Source of the DNA: Panaeolus papilionaceus
Taxonomy: Eukaryota > Basidiomycota > Agaricomycetes > Agaricales
Assembly: GCA_015501605.1 (NCBI GenBank)
Contig: JADNRZ010000036.1
Location: 186,001-250,000, forward strand
DNA: 64,000 nt
Direction: 5' to 3'
Shown here: positions 53,740-64,000 of the stretch, in pieces
Layout: each line of letters begins with the position of its first letter
Numbering within the stretch: the stretch's first letter is position 1
Program-made: the position numbers and the translations under genes
The notes under the pieces: generated by a model
Database searches by the model: none
Told to the model about the DNA's origin: nothing
What the model saw: only the letters and a program-made list of their open reading frames with translations

Positions 53740-55783
53740 ATGCCATCCTCCCAAACGTCAATATCTAACATGACGACCAACACTGTCCAGACTGAATTTA
53801 GCACCCAGAGACCACTACGTCCCCATCATTACAATATGCATCGTACGAGTCGTATATTACAGTCCCAGAGGTCGGATTCGCCACCTTCGCCACCTCCCCT
53901 CCGTATGGAGAACACAGTCAGAATTTTATCTGCCCTTGCACCCCAACTAAATGTTCCTCAAGCCCCGATAAAGAGAGCACCGAGTCAGTCAGGGAGGAAC
54001 ACGCCTAGCGTAGACATCTACTCGGTGAGTTTTATGTTCGCCAGGGTACCTGGGTCATTGTCATTGATCGCCCACTCAGGGTATACTGGAGGCAAGAGGC
54101 CCTCCATCTCTTCAACCATCTCGCTCACCCACTCCTCACAATCATTCCCTTTTGGCGTATCGCCACGGTCGCAACAGGTCGCCCAGTGGGGCAAGCCATG
54201 GTTCAAGGGATCGTGAGCACCGGCCTCCTAAAGAATCAAACACACTCTACAATATCGCTGCTCGGGCGTTGCGTGTTCGGCGGGGTCAGACACATCCAAC
54301 GTCTTCAGAATCTGAGGCCTGCACTATTGAATCCAAAAACGAATTCGACATCAGGTCTTATACCAGTTCTTCTTCAGAAGCACCCTCCAAAAATTTGAGG
54401 GTATCAGCCAGCAGTACTACTAGCGCATTTCTACACCGTCCGGTTTCCTATCACTGTGACCAGGATCTCTCCTCTGTCGTTATCGACATCGGTCCTGTTC
54501 CTGAGAAAACCAAACGCAAAGCTCGACCACCTCCCCTATCTATCCCTGGCTCTGGTTCGTCCTCCAAGTCCGAAAGTGATGGCTTTACCCCAGACTCTAT
54601 GATAACCCCGACTTCAAGCAGCTGCTCAACGGCCCGGCCATGGAGTCATCATTCCTCGCCCTATTCCACGGCCACACTTTCCAGTGTTTGGCCAGACCAG
54701 CTACCTTCTGACGCAACGAAAGAAAAAATAGGATTGCCATCCACAAGCGAGCTTCTCAAAAAGTTACCACTTTTGCCACCACATGATATTCCTTCCCTCA
54801 TCGCTTCTGCATCCGAGTCGGGTGAATCGCTAGAACCAAGGAGTCCAATCCCACCAAAAACACCTTTCCTGCCCTCTAATCGCCGTGCCAGCAAGTCTCT
54901 CCCTGGACTATTATCGAATTTACTAGCGGGAGCCGCACCAGATGATGACCATTGCGGACCAGAAAAGGGAGGCCACACTGATAGTCCCCGAGGCAGCACG
55001 AGCCGCTCGGAACGAGAGACAATCATGCGCAAAAGGAGACTCAGCGATCCAGTTCCTTCTTCCTTCGACTCACATACCTATACACCATTACCTCCCCCCA
55101 AGTCTGTGTCTCCCATTAACCTTGGTTTATCCTTCGATTCCGAGCCCACTGAAGACAATAACGTTCCTGCGGAAGGATCAGAGAGCCACCGTCCTACGAT
55201 ATACGAAACGCCACTCGGACCAGAGAGGGATCAGCAACAAGATCCGATGCGCCGCTCTTCAATCCATGATACCGGTGTTTTGGTTATTTCACGTCCACGA
55301 GCAGAAGTAATGGTTGACGATATGGACGATGGAGTGTCCTATGTGGAATCGCATCATCACCCAACCATTGAAGGGATGTCCGATACAGACTCAAGTCGTG
55401 CGGCCTCCATCTACTCCTTTGACTCTGAAATACAGCCAGACTTGAATTCCGTGCTCGAAGAAGACCTGGAGGAGGGGAATGATATAGTGATAAAGCCAAA
55501 GAGAGTCTCGGAAATGATGTTCCGCCCTGGGTCGGCTTCAAGTTCAGACACCCTTACACCCAACTCCACCATACCTCCTACATCATTACCGATCAGATCT
55601 TCTAGTCTAAGACCATTTGAATATCCGGCTGAAGGAAGGGATTTGACAACACAGAGACAGGACGATGCGCAGACAGTCGGGGAGAGGAGAACAGACACTC
55701 GTGTTGGACAAGATTGGGTCGGAGAGTGGAGCGAACCTAATATCCATCAGGTTATCAGCAAATTGCGGGCGTTGAAATCGTGA
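53740..55783 (+). CDS. Serine/proline-rich protein of unknown function
   Basis: Two exons, 53,740-54,024 and 54,080-55,783, are joined by a 55-base GT-AG intron in phase 0, giving 662 residues. The ATG at 53,770 is an alternative start. The protein is largely disordered: Ser/Pro-rich with many SP and TP sites, a short conserved-looking stretch NTLYNIAARALRV near residue 125, acidic patches (VDDMDDGVSYVE, EEDLEEGND), and a C-terminal helix HQVISKLRALK. This composition fits a regulatory or scaffold protein that is multiply phosphorylated, but no domain is recognised. The far C-terminus may be a short docking helix. Confidence 0.7.
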
Positions 55784-56039
55784 TTTTGGTTCCGTTTTCC
55801 TCAAGACGACGTCATTTCTTCCAGTTTTGGTTTGGAACTTCATGTTTCTTGCCGTATGTGCGCCCTTCCCTGTGTATACACAGGGACAATACCATTTGTG
55901 CATGCTTGATTGTTACCATAGATGTTTTTTTATTCCGGATACCCAACTATTGCATCATTCTTCAATCTGTACATTCGTCATGTTATTAGTATACATACTG
56001 TCATAAATACGTGCCCGGCGGTTGACCAGACAGCGGATC

Positions 56040-58244
56040 TCAGTTGTCCAATGCCTCAACCTGGGTATCAATCGGACAAACCACCTCCCAAAGCAAGCTC
56101 AGGTTGACCTTTCCTTGTGCTGGTACGGAACAAGTCCAATTAAGCATTCCGTCTTTGCCCCATAAACTTGGGTCCGTCTCCGGCTCATCAGCTCTGGTCC
56201 AATGAGCAACCACGCCTTGGCTGACTGTAACTGCTTCTGGCGTCTTCATCGGGCCCTTCTTACTTGGCTTGGAAAGAATCAAGGCTGGATTGAGCATGTT
56301 GATCGCGATAGTTTCGTTTTCCGACAGGGGAACTTGGTCGAGGATCTTGAGCCCAGAGATAGCATCGGCCTTGTTGTTGGTAATGCTGATGCGCTGCTCA
56401 AAAGTGTATGTTGACGTCGTCTTCCGAGGGAAGCCTGAACGAGAGACCTTCTTTGATCGTGGATGGTAGACGATGCGGATCGCTGGATCAACACTATGGA
56501 GGCATGATGTTAATTCAAGATTGATGGCGAAGAGAAGCATGTGTCTGATAGACGCTTGAGTGGACGTACCCTAAAGCACAATCAAAAGTTTCTTGTGGGC
56601 TAACGCCTGGTAATTCTGAGCGAGAAATGAAACTTCCGTCGACGTAAATGCTGGCTGGACCCTTTAGGAGGTTAAATTCCGAGTCATTCAAAATTTTTGC
56701 CTGTGAAAGTTTGGTAGCAAATGTTTCATCGTCATGTACTCCATCCAGTAAAATGACATTATTGCGTACCGATAAGTGGACTTTAGCCAGCTTGCGTGGC
56801 ACACAGATCCATGACATAGTTGCTCCCAACTTGAGTTCCGTGATAGTGACGTTGTGGCCATCTCCATCCGAGGGAACAGTCATGATTCCGGGTACAGAAA
56901 ATGAAGCCACAATGTTGCTCTTGGACGAAACAAATAATTTACGTCGGCCAACTGCGTTGCCTCCAGGCGCCCCGTAACCGTCAAGGTCCATTTCTCCCAC
57001 TTCTTCCGCTTCCTCGCAAGTGGAGGAGGATTCCGATTCTTTGAGTATCTGTCGCTTTCGCGATTTCTTCGCTTTTTTCTTCTCGAGACCACCACCGAGC
57101 GCACTGCTTTTCGTCAAGCTCAGATAGGGGGGTGGCTGGTAGATAGAAAGGGTCCATGGTGGAAGGTCTGGAATGGATATGCCGAAGGTCGGTCTAACAG
57201 TTTCCAATGTAAGTGGGACATCCTCCCAGACCTGGGGTGAAAAAGTGTAATGAGTCGGTTTGAGTCATTGAAGATAAAAAAAAATGATGAAGGAATGCAA
57301 TGCGATGAAGGATATTAATAAACACGAGGCTTACTTCTCCAGTACTTTGGAAGATGGATGCTTTATAAAGTAATGAAACAGGCTTCTCCTTGGTATCGGT
57401 TTTGACGTAGACGTCGTAACCTGCATTCCAACCAGCGTTGGATACACCTTGTGAATAGAACATGTTATGTAAATTTTGTGGAACTGCGGCGGCCATTCTG
57501 CTTACCATAGGTGATGATGAGCTTCACCTCTCCACCTTTGTCGGAGTACAAGTTTATTGACACACGTTGGCGGAGACCTGGGCTAGCCATGTCACCAGAG
57601 TCGACGCTTTGCGCAAGTGAAAGTCGCTCCTTGTTGATTTGCGCGTAAGTCTGGCGTTTTTCTCCCTCCAGGTCAATGAGTTTGTCGTCCAGCTCTTGAG
57701 CGACGCGTTCCATGCTCGTATGAGCGGCATGGAGCTTTGCCGGCTCCAGAGTTTCAACAGCAACACTTGATTGGAAGGAAGAAAGCGCGTCAATGGAGCG
57801 TTGACAACGCGTTATTGCCTTGTCTGTCGCGGCTGACTTCGCCAGAAGTTCCTCGAGCTTGGCAGAGGTTTTTGGTGTTGACGGGAGCGGCGTTTCAGAG
57901 AGCGACACATCGTGAATCACGCAAGATCCATGGCCCTCTACCCTATGAATGGCAGAACCCAAAGAGAACGCGTTAGTGGAATGGAAACTTTGGAGGTACG
58001 GACCAGAAAGGCAGTGAGATTGAATCTTATGAAGTTGGGATACGCACCTAAGGGATTCTTTTACGACGACAGTAGGCAAACCAGATATGACGACCTTATT
58101 GTCTCCTTGCCGAAGGTCTAGAGTGAATTCACGGGCAACTTCAGCGAGACCGCTGTAAACATTGACACGTAGAATCTTGCTGTCTTTGACAGAAGTGAGA
58201 TCCACAAGATGAGGCGGTTGCTTCGTAGCACGGGATGACTCCAT
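56040..58244 (-). CDS. DUF4140/DUF4139 domain protein (mucoidy inhibitor A-like)
   Basis: The gene starts MESSRATKQPP at 58,244. An N-terminal domain (ILRVNVYSGLAEV, DLRQGDNKVVISGLP) is DUF4140-like. A long coiled coil with conserved hydrophobic heptads follows (KLEELLAKSAATDKAITRCQ, then MERVAQELDDKL). The DUF4139 part then begins at VKLIITYGVSNAGWNAGYDVYV, passes through STGEVWEDVPLTLETVRP, and ends near VNLSLLWEVVCP. Short GT-AG introns separate these pieces; one joins ESLR to VEGHG in frame. A polybasic KKKAKKSRKRQ stretch in the middle could be a nuclear signal. Proteins of this build occur in bacteria, fungi and nematodes; their biochemical role is not known to me. Confidence 0.85.
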
Positions 58245-58249
58245 GACTA

Positions 58250-59855
58250 AGTATATGAATACGAGCGCGATGTAGAGGTGCCTTGTTGAGAGGAATCAGG
58301 TGGTCGGTATTCGTGCTTGGTTCAACGTTGCAGTCAAGAATTGTTAGCGGCCCTCAAGGCTGTCAAACAACGATTCAGTGATGAGAACCACTTCAGGGTC
58401 CCCGCAACTCAGAGATGTTTAGTAACACTGCCATATTCATTTTGGCCAACAATGTACCGGTTCTATTAGGGAGTTATGATTCAGTAGGGCTGAGGGTATT
58501 ATTTGAGGTACTTACTGAGAGCTCAGAGCTGGAATTCGTGACTGAAGGCGGTGATGACTCGGCGCGAAGTTCGAGAAGGCAGCAGTTCGAAGACCAGACG
58601 AGACAAGGCTGACAATTGACAACTTGGCCTGACATACTACATGACGGTCGCTCCAACGTTACACCGTCCGGGGTCTTACCAGCCGTGGCACTGATACCGA
58701 GCTTACCGTCGTAATACCGAGTTAACCGATCACACTACTTGTGATCATGACCAACTTGAACAATACAAGATATCAGAATCGTCTCAAACCAAAACGGGGA
58801 CTCAACCTAATTTCACCCAGTCTCAATTATTCCAATCTTCCCTTGAGAATCAAGCACCTCATGCTGAATTTGGCCATCCTGACCTCACGAAAGAGAGTAA
58901 ATTAATCCGCTATGCCAAGTCCAACTTCTCGCAGTCAGCCACCATTCGCGGCCTGCCACCTTATTTAAATTTTGAGCACTGGATAGGAATTATTGAGTTA
59001 TGGTAACTACGGCCACATGCTAAAACATCGTATATATGTCTAAAAGCCGACCAACATGACGTGCTCTAGGGCAGGAATACATATTATTACACCAAGCCAA
59101 TGCTGTGTGCTTTATACACAATAGTCTTCGAAAACCAGGTATGCTCGATGACTCGAACTCATTTTCTCATTTTGCTATTAGCAGTCAGTGGCGCTATAGT
59201 TGACTCTGCAGTATCCTCCGATTCCTACCGAATGTCAAAAGCACGATGGCCTGCATTTTCCGATGCAGTTTATGAGAACAACGGTGCAAATAGACCGCAT
59301 GATACCCTCAATTTGAATATGAAAGGATACAGGGATTCGGCGACATGCCCTTGGAGCACTGCGCAGAAGTTCCATCCGAGTCCTGGCAAAATTTGAACAT
59401 CACTTCTACTTCCTCTTCGATTTATACTTGAAAGAATAGAAAGGGAAAAAAAAACAATCAGTGGCACAATACCAAGTCGATGATTTTTCAATTGTAGTAT
59501 TTGTGACCCTTTTCATTTATGCAAAACATATCAATTTACCACAGGAAATTTTTGTTTTCATGTACGTAGAGATGTCGGCGTTCGCCCCTGACCCCGTCGG
59601 AGCCTTCACTGAAATCACGATGATCCGTTGCTAATTGGATTGCCGATGTCAAAATCTAGCTGGGCATCTTTTCGCCATTTCAGCATGGCTCTATATTCTA
59701 AGTAATAATCGAATAATTAATTTTGAGCGACATACCTTACCGTTATCGAAACTTGTAGAAGGTTGTAGACGAGATTGACGCGGGTCTCTACGCAGGGTAC
59801 ACTCGGTGTAAACACTGACAAATACCCCTCACTAAGCACTCTTTCCACTACTATC
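58250..59855. other. Intergenic DNA between the DUF4139 and DSK2 genes
   Basis: The two flanking genes are divergent, so this stretch must hold both upstream regions. Apart from the small possible secreted protein at 59,148-59,396, nothing is supported. Confidence 0.5.
59148..59396 (+). CDS. Possible small secreted protein (82 residues)
   Basis: The frame opens MTRTHFLILLLAVSGAIVDSA, a convincing signal-peptide shape (short basic head, hydrophobic core, small residues at a likely cleavage site). About 60 polar residues follow with only one cysteine. No intron is needed. The lack of paired cysteines and of any homologue I recognise keeps confidence low; it may be a chance frame in an intergenic region. 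Confidence 0.3.
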   Translation: MTRTHFLILLLAVSGAIVDSAVSSDSYRMSKARWPAFSDAVYENNGANRPHDTLNLNMKGYRDSATCPWSTAQKFHPSPGKI

Positions 59856-59858
59856 ATC

Positions 59859-61464
59859 ATGTCCGAAACACAAGCCTCAGAAATTCAAATCAATGTTAAA
59901 GGTTAGTAATTTTATGAAACAATATTATGATAAATCTCTGAAATATTTTTGTAGGGCCGAGTGAATTGAAGCTGCAAATAACCATAGCCACGGACAAAAC
60001 GGTGTTGGAACTAAAGCAGGCAATCTCAGAGAAATCTGATGTTGCGGCAGATAGGCAAAGATTGATCTATTCAGGTGAGTAGAGACAGTTTATCTCGTAA
60101 TGATAAACCTTTAACATTCCTCTTCAGGTCGAGTATTGAAGGTCAAAGCAGTTTGTGACTTGATCTCGGTTTAAGCAACTGATGGATGTTCAGGATGATG
60201 ATGCTCTGAATACGTACAAGATCCAGTCAGGACACACTATCCATATGGTAAAGGGTGTAGCTCGCTCCGGTGGATCGTCAGCTGGAGCTTCAGCAGCAAC
60301 CCCTCAGCAACTCCCAACCATGCAGACCGGACAAAACGTCCACGATCCTTTGACTCAATTAAACAGTCATCTTGGGTTTGGAGCTATGGCGGGTCTCAAC
60401 CCTTTCGGAGAGATGGGTGTTAATCCCAATGACCCTAACATGGTTTGTTGATCATTTCATGCCATTCAATTCAAATCTCACCATTGTTCGTCCGCGTGTT
60501 TCAACTGTCAGATGCAAACAATGATGAATTCTCCTGAATTTCTACAGCAAATGTCAGCCATGATGTCGAATCCCGCCATTATGGACCAAGTTATTGCGAT
60601 GAATCCAGACCTAGCAGCTATGGGACCTCAGGTCCGACAAGCATTCCAAGATGAGCGCTTCCGACAGATGCTGTACGTATTTTCTCCCTGAATTTACCCC
60701 TACTTCTCGCATTTTGACAGCGCGTATCACAGTTCAAACCCAGAATCTCTTCAAGGTATGCTCAGGATGGCATCAGCCATGCGCGGGGCAGGATTCGCGC
60801 CGCCTGGATTTGGTGCCCCTCAATCGTCCTTTCCAGCTCCAGGTATACCAGGCAACGTTTCAAACTCGACATCAACCGATACTGCGTCGGCGGGATCAAA
60901 CACGACGACATCCCCGTCGACTGGCCCTGGAGCCACAACTGGACAACAACCCAATCCCTTTAGCTTATTGGCGGGGTTGTCTGCACTTGGCGCACCACCG
61001 GCATCAGGAAACAATACTACTGGCACCGGCACTAACCCACCTCCCAATCCTTTTGGCTTCGATCCCGCACTGATGCAGCAAATGTTGGCATTCGGCTCCC
61101 CATTTGGTCCTGGTGCAGGTGGACTTGGAAGTTATGGCGCAGGCGGTGCAGCACCTCAACCTGCTGATTCAAGACCACCGGAGGAAAGGTTCCAAGTTCA
61201 ACTACAGGTATGTTACTCCTTAGAACTTATTCATACCTCTTCCCGAGCAACGTGTGTTAAGAAGTCTCATGCGATTCATCTCATGATCATATCTTTAATT
61301 CTCTATCCGATGTTACCGAACCCCGTTACTGATGTTCGTTCTCAAAACAGCAACTGCAAGATATGGGTTTCAGCAATGCTTCTCAGAATGTCCGGGCTCT
61401 ATTGGCAACAGGAGGGAACGTTCAAGCTGCAATTGATTATATCTTCAGTGGTGGGGGATTGTAG
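59859..61464 (+). CDS. DSK2: DSK2/ubiquilin, ubiquitin-like and UBA shuttle protein
   Basis: Exons are 59,859-59,901, 59,955-60,074, 60,128-60,141, 60,194-60,442, 60,512-60,672, 60,733-61,207 and 61,351-61,464. An N-terminal ubiquitin-like domain (about residues 9-75: IQINVKGPSELKLQITIA, then RLIYSGRVLKDDDALNTYKI) binds the proteasome. Central STI1-type repeats follow (MQTMMNSPEFLQQMSAMMSN, then PDLAAMGPQVRQAFQDE and LSNPESLQGMLRMA). A Gly/Pro/Asn-rich linker leads to a C-terminal UBA domain (QLQDMGFSNASQNVRALL, AAIDYIFSGG) that binds ubiquitin chains. The order UBL-STI1-UBA is diagnostic of DSK2/ubiquilin, which carries ubiquitinated proteins to the proteasome in cytosol and nucleus. A 14-base exon completes the UBL domain. 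Confidence 0.95.
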
Positions 61465-61469
61465 GAAAC

Positions 61470-63460
61470 ACTTATAAGAACCGTTAAGTAGTACTTCTTG
61501 TAGACTATTCTAAATCTCCTTTACGTTGCCCGTATTCGATATGGGATGATACAACTGGTCATGGAAACACCGTGAAATGGGAATAATCCCTTTGATGGCC
61601 CAATAGTTTCTCATGCAAGGAATCGCGCCTTTGCGAATGGTACGGCATTTGCATGGCGCGATAAAGGGATCGAAGATGTGGGGTCCATGGGTCAAAAATG
61701 CTCCCAAAATTTAAAAAATCGTCGGCCCACCTGACTGCAGCATGGGCTTCCTCCACCCCTTCTATGGTGTCAGCCCCCACGTTAATTTATTTTCAATAAA
61801 CCCAGCCGCGAGTGGAAGCCCCATGTCAATTTGACTGCGATCCGACGACAGGCGTGGGGGGGGGGGGGGAGATGTGCTTATTTTGGACTTAGCAGCGATG
61901 AAAAACCGATAAATATGTCATTTCGCAATCTTATAGTGTCCGCCCTACTTCACCACGTGGCGAGGGTTATTATTCGCCCAGCCCCCGGCATGCCTGCCAT
62001 TCTCTCATGGTTTAGTTGGTTTACGCAAGTCCAAACCCTTGGACTCCGAAAAACTCCATCCCTGAGTGAAATGGGGTATGTGCGGTGATTCAACGAGAGA
62101 GGGCATGGCCCCAGTTCATTTTTGTGGCTGGGTTCGCCGCTGTTTAATGAATGTGCAATTACAAATATCCCATAAGAGCAGGAACGGTACAGCTTTGTGA
62201 TGAGTGAAGGGTAAAAAGTGGAGGTTCTTCATCATAGAGGAACACCGCCTTAGGCGTCTACCAGCGCTAGTTCCCAGCGCACGCGTTAGCTTGGCGATGC
62301 GCGTTCCGAGTCCGATCGTGCTTCCCAAGCTCCTTTCATTGTCGTTGCCACGTGGTTAACAGTTCCGCACCAGGGATGCCCTTTTTTCCATTAGTTCAAG
62401 GGACGTAAAAACACAACCATCACGATTACCATGATACGCAACATGTTCACAAGCTTATTCGTTTTCTATTCGTAACCTCTACCTCGTGGGCCTATTTCAG
62501 GTCCAAAATCTCACTTGTGATCATCATAGTTCGATTTTTGCTATTCAAAAGCGAAGTACGATGGGATATTGAGAAAACTTGAAAAGTGCAGTTTTTTCGT
62601 CGCGTGTTCATTTGCAGTATAATATGTGCAGTAAATAGCTACCCGAAAAACCGTGTTTTGGGATGGGCTGTGACCCTCCCTCTCCAGAATCATGGCAATT
62701 GTGTTATCAAGTCGTGATCCCCGCTCATTTTTAAACGTGGTTACTAGGTCTCATCGATAATGATTGTGACTGAGATACGTGTGATATCAAATATAAGTTA
62801 TTCAAACACTGCATTCACTTTGACAATCCGTTCTAACAATGACTCTCTGGTGACATTCAGTTATGCGTTGAAAGGAGGTCACGAACATCAATTACAAATG
62901 TAAAAAACCTTGGGGCTTCATCGGATTCAGCCAAGGGTGTGCAGTGAGGATGGCGGCGCGGTTCCAAGGAATGCTTTAACGCCCTACCGACACTTTGATG
63001 GAATGACTGGAGCCAACGATTGGCTTGTGGGGCTTGTACAAATGGCATTATTACGACAAGACAAATTCCGTGACGAAAATTTTCCGCGCGCGATAGGGTC
63101 TTCCTCATTCCTGAAGGAAGGCTATTTATTTCCGAGCCTGACAAGCGAAAAACGTGGAGACTTGAGAAAGAGAGATCCTGCCACGGGCCTGCGGAGCAAG
63201 CGATTAGTCAAAATCGGGAGCGATCCGGTGTGTAGTCATTATCAGGATCTTGTGAGTATCTTTCCCTCGAAATCTAATTGAATGGGGAATCTCCTTGGAA
63301 AGGGGTTCTGTTGGTCCAAGACCCCCAGTTGCCTGTTGCTACCATTAAAGGTACCTGTGAGTCTTTCCATAAGCGGATAATGAACTGCATCTCGTACGCA
63401 TACTTAAAGAGAGCTTACACTGAGTGCACTCTACCTATCGTTATCTAACCCAGCGCCTGT
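61470..63460. other. No supported gene
   Basis: About 2 kb with short frames only, including one of 123 codons at 62,910-63,281 that overlaps an opposing frame and shows no domain. A homopolymer G run lies at 61,856-61,869. Confidence 0.5.
61856..61869. repeat. Poly-G run of 14
   Basis: Fourteen consecutive G residues; prone to slippage and to sequencing error. Confidence 0.9.
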
Positions 63461-63466
63461 CTCACA

Positions 63467-64000
63467 ATGGACTTCCTTCAATACCAGAGCTTGAGCACGG
63501 ACCCCAATGTTACTTTGACATTCACAGGGGACTCAAGTGACTCGATCGACTCAATTTTTCAACCCAACGCGCACCTGAACACAGCCTTCCTCTATCCTTA
63601 CTCTTTTGACCCCGCTTTTTACGAGTACCACAACCTTGAACCACCTTACTTCCCCATGTCCAGTCCCACTACGCCTGAAACCCCCGTCCATTTGCCAGCG
63701 CATGTCTCTCAACGACTACATTCTCCCTTTTCCGAACACTCAGCAGGTAATCCCTTCTTTTCTCAAGACATGACGTATTTTCATATTGATGATTCCCGAT
63801 AGATGCGGAGTCCATTTCGGAATTCGAATACAACACAAAATACCCAATTGCTTCAACTTCAGAGGCATTGACTCCCATTCTGGAAGAAAGACCTCACTCG
63901 ATGAAGCAGCTCCGGCGACATGTCCGCTTACTCACATACCGCGATCCAACCCGTCGAAACGCGGCCGAAGCAATTGTCAAGTGCATGCTCTCCCGCCCTG
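63467..64000 (+). CDS. Unrecognised gene, cut by the right window edge
   Basis: Exon 1 (63,467-63,746) starts MDFLQYQSL and joins through a 56-base intron to an exon from 63,803 that is open to the end of the window. The visible ~158 residues are rich in Ser, Pro and aromatic residues, then acidic (ISEFEYNTKYP), and end in a basic helix (MKQLRRHVRLLTYRDPTRRNAAEAIV). The mixture of an acidic/aromatic head and a basic helix would suit a transcription regulator. No domain is complete in the visible part, so no function is claimed. Confidence 0.55.

Noticed and set aside
62910..63281. 123-codon plus-strand frame
   Set aside because: It has no domain and no splice structure, and opposing open frames overlap it; treated as chance.

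Overview
This is nuclear DNA from a filamentous basidiomycete, almost certainly an agaric-type mushroom (Agaricomycetes). The evidence is the many GT-AG introns of about 50-85 bases, two fungal-type (FunK1) protein kinase genes, an AIG1-like GTPase relic of the kind common in mushrooms, and an unnamed protein family (landmarks VTGCDK and VAITHDNDW) that I know only from mushroom genomes. No RNA genes, CRISPR arrays or bacterial-type operons were seen.

Bases 1 to about 40,150 are an unstable, repeat-rich half. It holds three copies of an unrecognised C2H2-zinc-finger gene (one fully open), two whole FunK1 kinases in tandem, two beheaded FunK1 relics, and six whole, truncated or degenerate copies of an unrecognised 284-287-residue gene here called family L. 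It also holds a decayed mobile-element-like ORF, a broken GTPase gene and several small transposons. A block of a zinc-finger gene, a ~175-bp tandem repeat and a FunK1 head occurs twice (about 6.09-9.53 kb and 19.24-24.12 kb). A ~694-bp MITE with a second copy of itself inserted in its middle splits the second block. Two family L genes form a large inverted repeat (about 35.16-40.14 kb) and diverge from a shared, near-identical upstream region.

Bases from about 41,790 to the right end are a conserved half with ordinary single-copy genes: a very long RING-H2 ubiquitin-ligase candidate (41,793-48,168), an MFS transporter (49,767-51,710), a serine-rich protein of unknown role (53,740-55,783), a DUF4140/DUF4139 protein (56,040-58,244), a DSK2/ubiquilin ubiquitin-receptor gene (59,859-61,464), and an unrecognised gene running off the right edge. 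Two of these (RING ligase and DSK2) belong to the ubiquitin-proteasome pathway, but nothing suggests they are co-regulated.

Exon coordinates were worked out by hand from splice sites, reading frame and comparison between copies within the window. Names rest on motif recognition, not on database searches.
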